A DNA stretch of 64,000 bases from Ooceraea biroi (GCF_003672135.1 NC_039513.1:2232833-2296832), one strand, 5' to 3'. Positions 10,730-21,804 are shown, counted from the first letter of the stretch. Notes: generated by a model not told the origin, from the letters alone. Translations and numbers: made by a program.

Positions 10730-12060
10730 TCTGAGCAGTATTGGACTGTTATAATTATTTGTACATTTTAATTATGCGTTCATGTATCCTATTATGTAAT
10801 TGCGATAGCGGTTTTTCGATTTACGCAACATTGTTTTTATAACTTTCAAATAGTTCTCAAATGGAAATGCGCTTAAATGTATCAAGGGAACCATAGTATT
10901 AACATCTTGACAAAGATGAATTAAGTTGATGAACATGTAGACTATATTATCTTCACATATATAATAGTTTAAATGTTTGAACAAAAATATATCAATAATT
11001 CATATGCATATGTATTAAACGCAAGCAATCTTTTTCATGACACAGAATACGTATGGCAGTATGTAGAACACAGAAATGTTTAAAGTAATCTTCATTTAAA
11101 ATAATTGCATAAATTATGGGTCCCAAATATAAAAGAAACATTCTTGATTCCGTTGCCTTCCAACGATCTAATTCATTTAAACCTCGCGGGTGACGGGTAA
11201 ATTCTATGCGGATATAAATTTACGTAATGTTTATTAAATCAATAGATTAATGCTTTTATATTAGCTGCACGTAACCGAAATATGTAGTTTCCTTAATCCA
11301 TAAGTTCAGCATCTTTTTCATTACTCCTAAACATACCAAATGCATATAATCTAATGGAAAAGTGCGAACCATATCTATAGGCGAATCTTCAAAGGGTGAA
11401 ACGGAAATATGATACTTCTTTATTTTTCCGATTGCGGAAATCATGATTAGTTCTCAACGAGCATTTTCATCCAAAAAAACCATTTTTATGATTGTTATAA
11501 TCACCTTCACAACAAACATTTGCCTACAACCAAAATATGCATATGGCCTTTCGTTCAGTAACAAAGGACTTTGCAGTGAGCATCACAAATAACAGCTTTA
11601 ATTTGTACATAATAAGTTTTATCTTTAAAAGAAAAACCTTCTTTTTGTAGATGCGGTATTCATTACAGAATTCTGTAAAAAATTGCTTGCATTAGCAGGT
11701 TTTTTATAACCATGATAGGCACCAATCAAAAAGGGTACTGTTATGAGTTCTATATTATAGATTTTACCAAGTATAGGCCATAATTGACCGTTGCGAACTT
11801 TTAGAAAGCGGGAGGCCATCAATATTTATATCAATTTCGATAATATTATTTATATTTTGATAATTTTCCAATCTTTCGCGTTAATGTCTTTTCTACACCG
11901 TAATAAAAAAACTGTCCAGTCCACATTCACGTAGAACTATGTTTTTTAGGTACCCTAAAATAGTTCTGGCATCACAAGCAATTTCATTGTGACCTCTTCC
12001 CGTTAAAAATGTTTAATAAGGCTGTTAAGGAGGTTTGCGTCACATTGTTATTCAGTAGCC
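10730..12060 (-). pseudogene. Decayed transposase, same type as 4,666-5,766
   Basis: Conserved blocks appear in the expected order on the minus strand but in different frames. NGQLWPILGKIYNI and IGAYHGYKKPANASNF are near 11,800-11,700. A VICDAHCKVL block near 11,600-11,570 corresponds to the second-Asp motif missing from the palindrome copies. FPLDYMHLVCLGVMKKML is near 11,370-11,310 and SAFPFENYLKVIKTMLRK near 10,870-10,820. Several stops and frame changes separate them, so this copy cannot make a full protein. Its value is that it shows the complete motif order of the family. DUF4806-like gene A starts about 500 bp downstream on the same strand. Confidence 0.65.
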
Positions 12061-13545
12061 CAAATATGCAATCGTTGCTGCAAAGTGACTTTTGTTCTTA
12101 CATTATTATTTATTACACCAAAAGTCTTCTGTACATTCTGTATTATTGTCATTTATATCTGGCATATCTGGGCTCATTGTTATGTGTGATTCTATTGTAC
12201 TTAAATTTTGCTTTCTTGGAAGAACATTTTGTATTAGAAAAATGATTATTATATAATTTTGTTTTATAAGTAAACAAACATCGATTTTGTTGTCTCCGAG
12301 ATAAATCTCTAAATTTTTTTTACCATCGGCATTTCATGAATTAATATTTTAATTCTTTAGATCTATGTCAAAAAATATTCTGTAAGTAAAATTTGATAAT
12401 GTAAATAATGTAAATACTGGTAAATAATATAAAATAAAATATAAACATGACAAATAGTTGCACGCAGTTTTATTTTAGTTGTATTTTAGTTTTCTCGATA
12501 CAACTACACACACACGCACGCACACGCACACGCACAGAAAAAATAATTAATTAGTGTGAATATATATATGAATATGTGAAATGTATGTATTTGGAAGTGA
12601 AAAAAAAATAAAAAAAAAAGGTCTTACTATCTTTGTGAACAAAAGAGGTAAACAAACAGCACGTTTTTATACAGAAGCATACTCATGTTTTAGTGTAATC
12701 AGTTCTATTTACATACTAATGTTGTCACATCTTTGTGTCAGACACTCTGTTATATGGTTAAATTTTGTATTAAAGATGCTTTAATTCGACAGTTTCATTT
12801 CGAAGAGAGAATTACCGCGTACCTCACCTCAGTATGTAGTACTCGACCACGATATTTAAGTCTTAGTAAAGAAATTACAGATGTACTTGCCACAAAATAC
12901 CCACAGCTGGCAAGAAGAGAGGAAAGAAACCTTTTTAATAAACCTTGCCAGACATCAAAATGTGATTATTAATTAAGTATTGCGTTCGTAATATGTCAGA
13001 CATTATAATTAAATATTTTTTTTATATTCATTGTTCTTTTTATAAAATAAATAAAAATACAATTAAGTTAGCAAACGCGGTTAAAATATGCAGAGGAAAA
13101 AGAGACAACGACAATCTGTAAACTTGTTAAAAAAATAAAGTTTGAGAAGTTGTCATTAAAGAAAGTGATGATTGTAAGTTTTATTTTGAGGAAAATAATT
13201 TAAAACTTAGTACCTTTTTATGTTAATTTACTTATATATTTATAAACATTGCAAAAAATATTTTTAAAAAAGCGGGGAACATTAGAAAAATTAATTAAAA
13301 AATCTTTAATACGTACCCCTTTTTTGGGGGGACTAATTTTTGTACGTGTACATTCCAGTTTTTCGTACCCTCGTTGAAAGTGTTTATTGGCGGATGCACG
13401 TTTCAATATTTAAAGAACCAACAGGCTCGCCGTGAGTGAGTGCAGAAAGAATTTAATGTTTATTCTGAACTTTTCGACTCAACTTTCATGAGGAATAACA
13501 CTGTATACTTAGTGGGCAGTCGATAATTAACACCCTGTATATATA
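12061..13545. other. No supported gene; AT-rich with one microsatellite
   Basis: A CA/CG dinucleotide microsatellite lies at 12,505-12,538. An open frame at 12,779-12,972 (plus), with EERITAYLTSVCSTRPRYL and YPQLARREERNLF, looks protein-like but I do not recognise it. Just before the mariner at 13,546 the sequence ACACCCTGTATA faces the element's own CAGGGTGT end. This suggests a remnant end of another element of the same kind. Confidence 0.4.
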
Positions 13546-13683
13546 CAGGGTGTTTCCTAAGTAAGTAGACAAACTTAAGGAGGATATTCCTTGGCTTATT
13601 TTAAGAAGAAAAGGTCATATAAACATATGTCCTAAACTGCTTTGTTTTCCAAAAAAAGTACATCACTGTTTTCGTTCACTTTT

Positions 13684-13853
13684 CGGATAGCGTGCTTTTG
13701 CAGTACGAGTCAACAGCGGTGGGGATGGAGTGGGAATGGTCTCGCGGCGCCGCAAGTGAACACTCGTTTCAGACTGCGCCGCGCGGCCGCCGCGAGACCA
13801 TCCCCACTCCATCCCCACCGCTGTTGACTCGTACTGCAAAAGCACGCTATCCG
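13684..13853. repeat. 170-bp GC-rich hairpin within the mariner-like element
   Basis: The arms begin CGGATAGCGTGCTTTTGCAG and pair over roughly 65 bp with one clear mismatch (GGGAATGG against GGGGATGG). The loop of about 35-40 bp is very GC-rich. The hairpin starts exactly where the left TIR ends. It could be an inserted MITE or an internal structural feature; the right side of the element has no counterpart. Confidence 0.85.
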
Positions 13854-13925
13854 GCATCACTGCTATCACGTTATCTTTGACGCAAACTTTATTAGTTCCT
13901 ATTAAGTTTAGTAATTTTATTAATT

Positions 13926-14993
13926 ATGGTAAATTACACAAACGCCGAAATGGCAGATATGCATTTCGTATACGGTCTTGCTAATGGAAACGCTCGTCAA
14001 GCAAGCGTATTTACAATGACAGATACCCGAATCGTCAGGTACCTCATATTTCAACTTTCATCAGAATCCATCAACGTCTTATGGAAACAGGATCCTTCGC
14101 AAGGAGGACAACTGATATTCCAGGAAGGCCTAGAACAACTAGGACCTGCACTGGAGGAAGCGTTCTGAATGCAATTGAACATCATCCAGAAACGAGCACC
14201 AGAAAAATTGCTGCTGACCTCATGTGAGTCATAAGTTAGTATGGACAATATTAAGAGAACAACAATTATATCCTTACCATATTCAACGCGTACAGGCACT
14301 GTTGCCACGAGATTTCCCACAACGTTTAATTTTTTGTCGGTGGATGCAGCAAAAAATCGCACAAATCCTCAATTCGTTGCAGAGGTACTCTTTACTGATG
14401 AGGCTAATTTCTCGAGAAACGCTATCGTAAATTTCCATAATAACCATCTTTGGTGTGATGAAAACCCACATGCAATATTAGAATCTCACTTTCAGGTTCA
14501 ATTTGCATTTAATGTATGGGTGGGAATTATTGGTGATTTTTTGATTGGTCCTGTCTTTCTTCCCTTGAGACTTAACGGTGCTTCGTATCTACATTTTCTT
14601 GAAGATGAGCTACCTTTGGAAGATATTCCACTCATGCTCAAATAGAATGTAGTTTATGCATGATGGCGCTCCACTCCACTTTAGCTTAGCAGTTCGTCAA
14701 TTTTTGAACAGGAAGTTTGCCAATCGATGGATCGGTCGAGGTACTCAAAGACCAAACCAGTTATGGCTGCAAGATCCCCAGACTTAAATCCAGTAGATTT
14801 TTTTTATGGGGACAGCTTAAATCTTTAGTTTACGCTACCTATTCAAAATGAAGAAGATCTCAGAAATCGCATAATAGATGGATGTGAGAATACGTAACAC
14901 TCCAGGTATTTTTGAGCGTGTACGTCAATCAATGGAAAGGAGAGTTGAGGCGTGTATCGTGGCTGCAGGTGGACATTTTCAGCAGTTACTGTG
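13926..14993 (+). pseudogene. Mariner-superfamily transposase, frameshifted
   Basis: The start MVNYTNAEMADMHFVYGLAN matches the N-terminus of a DDE family found in insects. Later blocks lie in other frames: FTDEANFSRNAIVNFHNNHL (first Asp), MHDGAPLHF-type (second Asp, near 14,660), a PDLNPVDFF-type block near 14,785, and a C-terminus FERVRQSMERR...GGHFQQLL ending in TGA at 14,993. At least three frame changes and an internal TAG (14,643) interrupt it. The C-terminus closely resembles the relic at 61,908-62,100. Confidence 0.8.
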
Positions 14994-15246
14994 ATGTTAT
15001 TATTTTTCTTTTTAGTTATATTTCTTTTTCGTTATAATTTTTCTTTTTGGTTACTATTGTTTTTCATTTGTTTCATTTGCAATAACACAAACTGTTCTAT
15101 AATAAACGAAAAGTGAACGAAAACAGTGATATACTTTTTTTTGGAAAACAAAGCAGTTTAGGACATATGTTTATATGACCTTTCTTCTTAAAATAAGCCA
15201 AGGAATATCCTCCTTAAGTTTGTCTACTTACTTAGGAAACACCCTG

Positions 15247-15708
15247 TATATACACTATTGTTGAATGTATGTACATACATCAAAATTTTATTTTGTTATA
15301 GCCGCCATTTCTGCAGTTATCAACAGACAAATTGCTATTGTTAGTGTTTACAGAGATAAATATTCCAATCGTTTTGCGAACATATTAAAGGTAGTATTAT
15401 ACATAAATGTATTTTATGTGTTATATCATAGATTTCAATTAATAATAAATAAAATATGTTTATTTGCAGTTACACCGTTGAGAACGTTTTCTAAGAAAAA
15501 CATTAAAAAACTATAGCGGATGCTCTGTGGCGCTGGGTCTCGGCTGCCGTAAGCGCTGCAATAAAAACTCGGCTGCTTTTAGCGCTGATTCTTGGCTTAA
15601 ACGCCTTGTATTATTGTTATTAAAAGTACTGAATATTACAGCAATATTATCTCTAAAAAACCTTAAAGTACTGAATATTATAACAATATTAATCCCTAAA
15701 TAACCTTT
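15247..15708. other. No gene recognised
   Basis: One short plus-strand frame (15,301-15,390) sits between an AG acceptor and a GTAGT donor and reads AAISAVINRQIAIVSVYRDK. It could be a stray exon but I do not recognise it. The rest is AT-rich. Confidence 0.3.
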
Positions 15709-16210
15709 TAAAAAAAGAAAAAATATATACGCCAAGTACATACAAACTCCCAACTTGTCAAAACTCAAAACTAAATATGAATCAATATTACCTAGTCAAG
15801 TATCTAGAAGTAGTTTGAGTATTTTACCCAAACGTTTTCCATGCATACTCTCTTATCGCATGACGACATTGAAGTACTTGGCGTGCCCGAATCACATTAA
15901 AACGTCCTGTCCTACCTATAAGAGACACAAAATCATTTGCGAGTCATTATTGAAAATCATGAAGATACAAGATACAATACAAATCAAGATATTGTACAAA
16001 TTTACAAGAATACATGACCACTGCGATCCGGGCACGCCAAGTACTTCAATGTCGTCATGCGATAAGAGAGTATGCATGGAAAACGTTTGGGTAAATACTC
16101 AAACTACTTCTAGATACTTGGCTAGTTAATTATTGATTTCATATTTAGTTTTGAGTTTTGACAAGTTGGGAGTTTTTATGTACTTGGCGTATATATTTTT
16201 TCTTTTTTAC
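15709..16210. repeat. Foldback element with ACGCCAAGTACATA ends
   Basis: Left arm 15,709-15,890 and right arm 16,029-16,210 are complementary over about 180 bp. They share TACGCCAAGTACATA at the outside, CCATGCATACTCTCTTA in the middle and GACGACATTGAAGTACTTGG near the centre. A central segment of about 140 bp is unpaired. A diverged relative lies at 60,131-60,655. Confidence 0.85.
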
Positions 16211-16644
16211 AAAGGTGTTTTAGGGATCTCACTCTTTTTTGTAAATTTTTTATAACTTTACTATATTTTAGTTTTACATTCTTTTGAACATATAATTAGT
16301 ATTACATAATTTCTTTTTATATGTTTTATTATCAATTATTTTGCATGCTAACACGTACATCGTTCCGATACAATTTGTAATAAGTTTTATTAAGAATAAT
16401 CTTTTGATTTTTATATAATGTAAATTATTTTTATATATTTTATACTTTTTTCTGTTTTGCTAACAAACTCTCTCTATGTTATTTACAATATTTTTATTAT
16501 AACTTTAACAATATAACTTTACTTTCACATAAATCATTTTTACGAGTTTTATAATTTTATGCAATGAATGTGGTAGCGCTCGACGTTATGCAATGAAATT
16601 TGTGGTATATGTGCAGTCAATCTCTTTCTCACTAACTAATATGA

Positions 16645-16785
16645 CGTTGCACCACATCGAAGACGACGACGACGTTGCACCACATCAACGTTATCGTCGT
16701 CGTCGTTGACGTGGTGCAACGTCGTCGTAGTCGTCGTCGTCGTCATCGACGTGGTGCAACGTCATCGTCGTCGTCGTTGATGATG
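16645..16785. repeat. CGT/ACG-rich minisatellite with palindromic units
   Basis: Runs of (GTC)n/(GAC)n alternate with the 16-mer GACGTGGTGCAACGTC, which occurs in both orientations (GACGTTGCACCACATC). The whole stretch can fold on itself. The open frame across it is low-complexity Arg/Val and not a gene. The AT-rich stretch 16,211-16,640 before it holds nothing I can name. Confidence 0.75.
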
Positions 16786-16939
16786 TTGCTTGCAATTACT
16801 TGCAATTTATGTCTTTATTGTGAAATAAAACATTTCCTATGTATCACATGTTTTATAGTATTTGCGATTTATATCTTTATCGTAAAATAAAACATTTCCC
16901 ATGTATTATTAAAATCATTTTTAATTCATAATAAATTAA

Positions 16940-17366
16940 ATCATGCATGTGTGAACAGCAGCTTGAGAGACAAAATCGCTTTGCATGTGTATGTGCGAAC
17001 ATACGTATACGTGAGTCTGAACCAGAATACGGAAAACGGAACATCACGATTCTAACGTACGATTATAATATCTCAGGATTGACTGCACCAATCTTATTCG
17101 AACTGGTCGCGATCGAAAGCTCGCATTCACATTTTATTATACAAGTGCCGTTAGATTTTTTATTACGGCTGTAATTCCTGAGATATTTTAATCATAAGTT
17201 GATATGACCTGTCAAATGGCATGAATTCCAGATAAGCTACTTGGTAGCGCGCGACGTTTATGCAATGAAATTGGTAACACTCAATATTATACAGTGACTC
17301 TCATTGTTCGGAATCTTATTTTTGATTATGTACTTGGCGTCACGACGCTACCGCGTCGCTTAATAA
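16940..17366 (+). repeat. Interspersed repeat, copy 1
   Basis: This stretch is homologous, in inverted orientation, to 58,320-58,660. Shared pieces include TTGACTGCACCAATCTTATT-type sequence, AAAGCTCGCATTCACATT, and CAAGTAGCTTAT on the opposite strand. The end is GTACTTGGCGTCACGACGC followed by TACCGCGTCGC, a short hairpin (GCGACGC-GGTA-GCGTCG). The same end occurs at 58,327 and 61,050. No coding content recognised. Confidence 0.7.
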
Positions 17367-17480
17367 AGTATTGGCTACAGTACTGGTTACATTCTTCGCT
17401 TATCTTACAACAAATAGTTATTAAGAAAGAGGATATATATTTTATATTATTTACATACTAATTTGTGCAATAAATACAAA

Positions 17481-18511
17481 ATGTCCGAGAAAATTTTATC
17501 AACTGAGCAAAAACGTATAATTGTCGAAGGTGAATGGTTGACTGATTTGCATATGGAACATTTTAATCATCTGTTAAGAAAGTATTTAAATTATAGATCT
17601 GTCGAAACATGGTGACTATATTTTTGAATCGAATCCAACCTGTACCTGAAAATAGTAAACATATACAGATATTATATAGTTCGTCAGGTCCAGATTCATC
17701 AGATGGATATTGGATATGTAGTTATTATGACAGAAAAAACTTATACATTTATGACTCGTTAAATAAGAAAACATTGCATGGTGACCATAAAACATTTTTA
17801 AAGCGATTGTTTCCAACATATCCCTTTCACAAGTATTCTGTTAAATTTCCTGTTGTGCAACATCAACCAAATGGTAACGATTGCGGTGTTTTCGCAATTG
17901 GTTTTGCAATCTCATTGTTGTTTAATATTAAACCAGAAAAAGTAAAATATGATCATACCTTAATGCGTTCACATTTGATAAAAATATTTGAATCAAATAT
18001 AATTGAACATTTTCCTCAAGATGACCAATATGGTGTTCCTCAGAGAGTACTTCCATTAGCAGTAATAAGAGCAAGAGAAGTTGAAGCGGCCCGTATACGT
18101 ATAAAACGCCAATATGAAAAGGAATATGACATATTAAATCAAGTAAAAAAAAATCACAATTCTCAGCAATGTATGCATAATTTGGAAAATAATCATGCTG
18201 AAAAGCAGCGTCGATATGAACGGGATTTAGAGAATAATCGTGCTAAAAAGCGGCGTCGATATAACAAGAATTTAATAAAAGGACGTGCGCAAAAACGAAA
18301 ACGTTATTTCATAAATTCTGAGCGTGAACGAGAAAGACAAAAAGAATTATCTTTTGATCGTAAGTGGCTTTATAATAAGCGATATTATGAGAAAAAACGT
18401 TGTAATTCGATACTTGGAAAAACAATTCACGATGCTGCCAAAAATATTAATAAAAAATATGACAAGATTCGGTCGAAAATTATTTTGTTGATTCGATTTA
18501 TCACGATATAA
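17481..18511 (+). pseudogene. Ulp1-like (C48) protease ORF, copy 1, inactive
   Basis: The start MSEKILSTEQKRIIVEGEWL matches the N-terminus of the intact copy on the opposite strand (23,758-24,927). A short insertion near 17,610 causes a frameshift, after which the frame is open to 18,511. Ulp1/C48 cysteine proteases use a His-Asp-Cys triad. Asp (IYDSLN) and the Gln/Cys region (QHQPNGNDCGVFA) are present, but the His is replaced by Tyr (GYWICSYYD versus GHWVCSYYD in copy 2). The C-terminal part is Lys/Arg-rich. The C-terminus joins the next module after a deletion of about 250 bp relative to copy 2. Such proteases travel with Helitron-type elements. Confidence 0.75.
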
Positions 18512-19863
18512 TTTCATCTGAAGTCAATATAAGGGAACCTCTAATAATAAATATGAAAGAACAGACTGAAAATATATTACCCTTGATGGAGGGAAGGGCA
18601 AAAAAATCGTGGTTGTGCAATTCTTTATGTAAAATTAACGATCCGCTTCTAATTGATCGATATCAAAAATTTCTAGAAGCTATAAATATATGTACTTTAA
18701 AGAACGTATCAAAACTCATGCACAATATTTATGAATGTACCGTGAAAACTTCAAATGATAAATTAGGCCATACGCATAGCTGTTATATTGATTTAAATCT
18801 TTGTAAAGCGATGTCAGTTCCAATGCAGTTATTATCGTCTCATTTCCCCAAAGTAAGAAATATTAAACGTTTAATGTATCAACTTAAGAATTTTTATCAA
18901 CAATTGTTGTATTTGGACGAAGCATTATATTCTGCTGATTTAAATATATTAAATGAAATTGTAACTTCAGCACAAGAAAAAGTAGATATGTACAAGCATC
19001 AGCAAACTGAAATAATTTTGAGTGATGATGATATTATTTCTAAATATCATAATGCATTTACGGTTTTGAAAAAACGTTCACTGGACACACCGCGGTATAT
19101 TTGTATATCGTGTGAGAGACTTAGTTATAAAAGAAGTGTTTCTAAACTTAGTGAACTTAAAAAGCACGAACTAATCCAATTTTGACAGATTTGATGACAT
19201 ATGTAGAGCAACAAAAAATCAATCCGCAATATATATGTCATTATTGTGATCGGAAATTTCGTAGCCGTTTGATGCCTGCTTACTGCATCTAAATAATCTC
19301 TTTGTAAATGATGTACCTGAGGTAATATCGTCTCTTAATGAATTTGAGAAATTGCTTTTACAAAGGGCTAAAGCTTTTCAAACTGTTGTTAAAATGGGAA
19401 CAGTTGCTAATAATAAGAAAATACCTGAAAGACATAAGATACAAAAAATTAAAGGTAGGACATTTTATTTACCACTTCCTTTACAACAGACTTTGAATAA
19501 ATTATGTTCTAACACTGATCCAATAAACCTAAATCACGAATTTATTTTACTTCGAAATGTTCCAACTAAATCAAAATTATCTGGGAAGATTTAGTGGATA
19601 TTAAAAAAGTATTTGAAGCTCTAATATGGTTGAAAAATAATAATTCTTTATATTCTAAAATTGTACTGCCCGAAACTCACGATAAACTATTTTTAGGGAA
19701 TTTGGATAATGTGGAATTTGAAATGCAACAAACAGAAAATGATGCAAAAGTTTTATTGAGGAACGAATGTGAATCGGTAAATAATTTAAAAGTACATATG
19801 GAAGAGATAAAAGATGATGTAGAAGTTACATTTGATGACGAACGCAAGGCAATGTTGACTTAA
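18486..19863 (+). pseudogene. DUF6570-like N-terminal part of a Helitron-type protein, copy 1
   Basis: Successive open stretches encode a Cys/His region (ICISCERLSYKRSVSKLSEL, then YICHYCDRKF), a block around PEVISSLNEFEKLLLQRAKA, HKIQKIKGRTFYLPLPL and IWLKNNNSLYSKIVLP. This order matches the DUF6570-type domain found at the N-terminus of Helitron helicase-like proteins. That is family knowledge recalled, not searched. A stop near 19,184 and two further frame changes (near 19,265 and 19,590) break it. No Rep or helicase domain follows; a Penelope fragment begins instead. The stretch 18,486-19,343 is nearly identical to 22,778-23,645 inverted. Confidence 0.6.
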
Positions 19864-19904
19864 AAAGATAAACAACTTGAATAAAATTGTCGACAATCTG
19901 GCCA

Positions 19905-19975
19905 AATGGTATTTACATCAAGGACAACGTTTTGGCCTCAAATTTAGGCCCTTATCAAGTCCATAACTTTAAGAC
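19905..19975 (-). ncRNA. Degenerate hammerhead-ribozyme-like motif of a Penelope element
   Basis: On the minus strand, GGAC is followed by TTGATAAG, a stem (GGCCT with GAGGCC), AAAAC and GTTGTCC. This mimics the hammerhead core (CUGAUGA, stem II, GAAAC), but two conserved positions are changed, so it is probably inactive. Penelope-like elements are known to carry hammerhead motifs in their terminal repeats, and a Penelope GIY-YIG fragment lies nearby on the same strand. Confidence 0.4.
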
Positions 19976-20027
19976 AAGTGTTCACAAACCAACGCAACTT
20001 GCAAATACATAAACGTGTTCCAACAAG

Positions 20028-20130
20028 TCAAATATTCAATACTGTAAAAATAATAACCAATATAAAAATAAAACAAGTCAAATATTCAACACTGTAAAGA
20101 TAATAACCAATATAAATAACCTAAATGAAC
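20028..20130. repeat. Tandem duplication, unit about 51 bp
   Basis: The unit ACAAGTCAAATATTCAA, CACTGTAAA and ATAATAACCAATATAAA appears twice in a row with a few differences. Probably part of the Penelope untranslated region. Confidence 0.7.
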
Positions 20131-20159
20131 AAACTATATATATATAAGCCAAATACCAC

Positions 20160-20362
20160 TCACTCACTCATCAACGTGCAGTCCGAACCACTGCATCTAT
20201 CGACTTGAAATTTTAAGGGTATATTCCTACTATTACGTAGGTGCTCACTAAGGGTGGGTTTTCCGAAATTCCACCCCTAACGGGTGAAAAGGGGTAAAAT
20301 GTGTTTTTATTTAATTCTACACATAATATTGCGGGCGAAGCCCGCGTGACGGGGGATGCTAG
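20160..20362 (+). mobile_element. Helitron 3'-end fragment
   Basis: A 6-bp stem, 3-nt loop hairpin (GCGGGC-GAA-GCCCGC, 20,331-20,345) is followed after 13 nt by CTAG (20,359-20,362) and then T. Helitrons end in a short GC-rich hairpin close to CTRR and insert before T, so this fits well. The 5' boundary is only a guess. It need not belong to the protease/DUF6570 module upstream. Confidence 0.6.
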
Positions 20363-20649
20363 TATACTATAAGATGTCAATTATTAAAATTTGATATAAA
20401 TAACTTAAATAAACAAATGTACTAACAAGTAATAATTACACAATTAAATAAATATAAAATGTCAGTTATTAAAATTTAATATAAAAACCGTACGATGTAT
20501 AGACCTGAAATTGCAAAAAAGAGTTCTTATTTACAAGTTACGCTGTTGCAAAGGATCTAAATTTTAATACATGTCAAATAATAAAATTTTCACTGGATAC
20601 AAAAGAACTGTTCAGTACACCAGAACTGTTAGAGACGGACTGACAAACA

Positions 20650-21264
20650 TCAAGTCAACAACACGAGCTTCAAAACCGACACAATAACTCTGTCATATAC
20701 CGGGTTAAAGTTATCTGTGTCACTTTGTAAATTCAGCGTGTTTTCCTTTGTCTTAATGCAAAACATCTCCGCAATCTCTCTCTTTTTAACATGTTTTTCA
20801 TAATGCAAAATCCGCGGAGAAGACCAATCAAATTCGTGATTAAGTTCACTACGATGTCGGCTCACAACCGATTGATTATTAAACTCTTTTTTTATGTCTC
20901 TCTGATGTTCTTTCAATCTTGTCTCTAAATGACGCTTAGTCTGACCAATATATGATGCGTTACAATCTTTGCAATTTATACAATAAACAACCTCTATCCT
21001 TTTATTACGAGAAACCACGTCTTTGCCTCTTTTAATAAGGACATCCAGCTTTTTTGGTATCGTATACAAAGTCCTAAGTCCATACTTCCTAAGAGACACA
21101 TCAATCTTCTCGCTAACCCCTTTAATATAAGGCAGAGGTATACATTTTTTAATGTCAAAGGTTGCTTTAGGTGCTTTGCCAACAACAGAAGAACCATCGA
21201 CGGAGTCAAACGACCTCATTCTCAAATTCACAAACTTATTGATAGTGGCACATGGGAAAGCCAT
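20650..21264 (-). pseudogene. Penelope-like element, GIY-YIG endonuclease fragment
   Basis: A 204-codon frame contains YCINCKDCNASYIGQTKRHL followed by TRLKEHQRDIKK, the GIY-YIG endonuclease signature at the C-terminus of Penelope-like polyproteins. It continues with SVVSRHRSELNHEFDW and an Arg/Glu-rich end. The reverse-transcriptase part upstream (above 21,264) is missing apart from faint traces to about 21,350, so this is a 5'-truncated copy. Confidence 0.8.
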
Positions 21265-21483
21265 TGTTTATTAACGTTTTGCGCACAATATTTAGATTGG
21301 TTTTATGAAACCTCTCATTCGATAAAAGGATTGCCGATCAACTAGATTTGTGATGCAATTAATCTTGTATTTAAACGGATGGCTCGAAAAGTAATTCAAA
21401 TAGCGGCCAGAGTCGGTAGGTTTACGGAACCAGTTCGTATTAACGATGTACATCCTAATAACAGACACATCTAAAATTAATAG

Positions 21484-21712
21484 CAGTGTCTCTTGTGTCT
21501 CTTAGGAAGTATGGACTTAGGACTTTGTATACGATACCAAAAAAGCTGGATGTCTTTATTAAAAGAGGCAAGACGTGGTTTCTCGTAATAAAAGGACAGA
21601 GGTTGTTTATTGTATAATTGCAAAGATTGTAACGCATCATATATTGGTCAGACTAAGCGTCATTTAGAGACAAGATTGAAAGAACATCAGAGAGACATCA
21701 AAATAAGAATCA
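21484..21712 (+). pseudogene. Inverted short copy of the Penelope GIY-YIG region
   Basis: This repeats about 230 bp of the preceding element (around 20,900-21,110) on the opposite strand, from TATGGACTTAGGACTTTG to AAAGAACATCAGAGAGACAT. Small differences break the frame. It ends abruptly, so it is a truncated fragment. Confidence 0.8.
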
Positions 21713-21804
21713 CAATGAATATCGGCAAAGAGTAATAATAAAAGCATAGATTTTCTGATTTGCATAAATACCCATTGTATTTGGTGCAATTTGTTGATAT
21801 CATT

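Larger units (their letters stand above)
13546..15246 (+). mobile_element. Tc1/mariner-superfamily element with 140-bp inverted ends
   Basis: The terminal inverted repeats are 13,546-13,685 and 15,107-15,246, starting CAGGGTGTTTCCTAAGTAAG, and differ only by a few bases including homopolymer lengths. TA dinucleotides flank both ends (13,544-13,545 and 15,247-15,248), the superfamily's target-site duplication. The interior holds a broken transposase (13,926-14,993) and a GC-rich hairpin between the left TIR and the gene. Confidence 0.9.
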
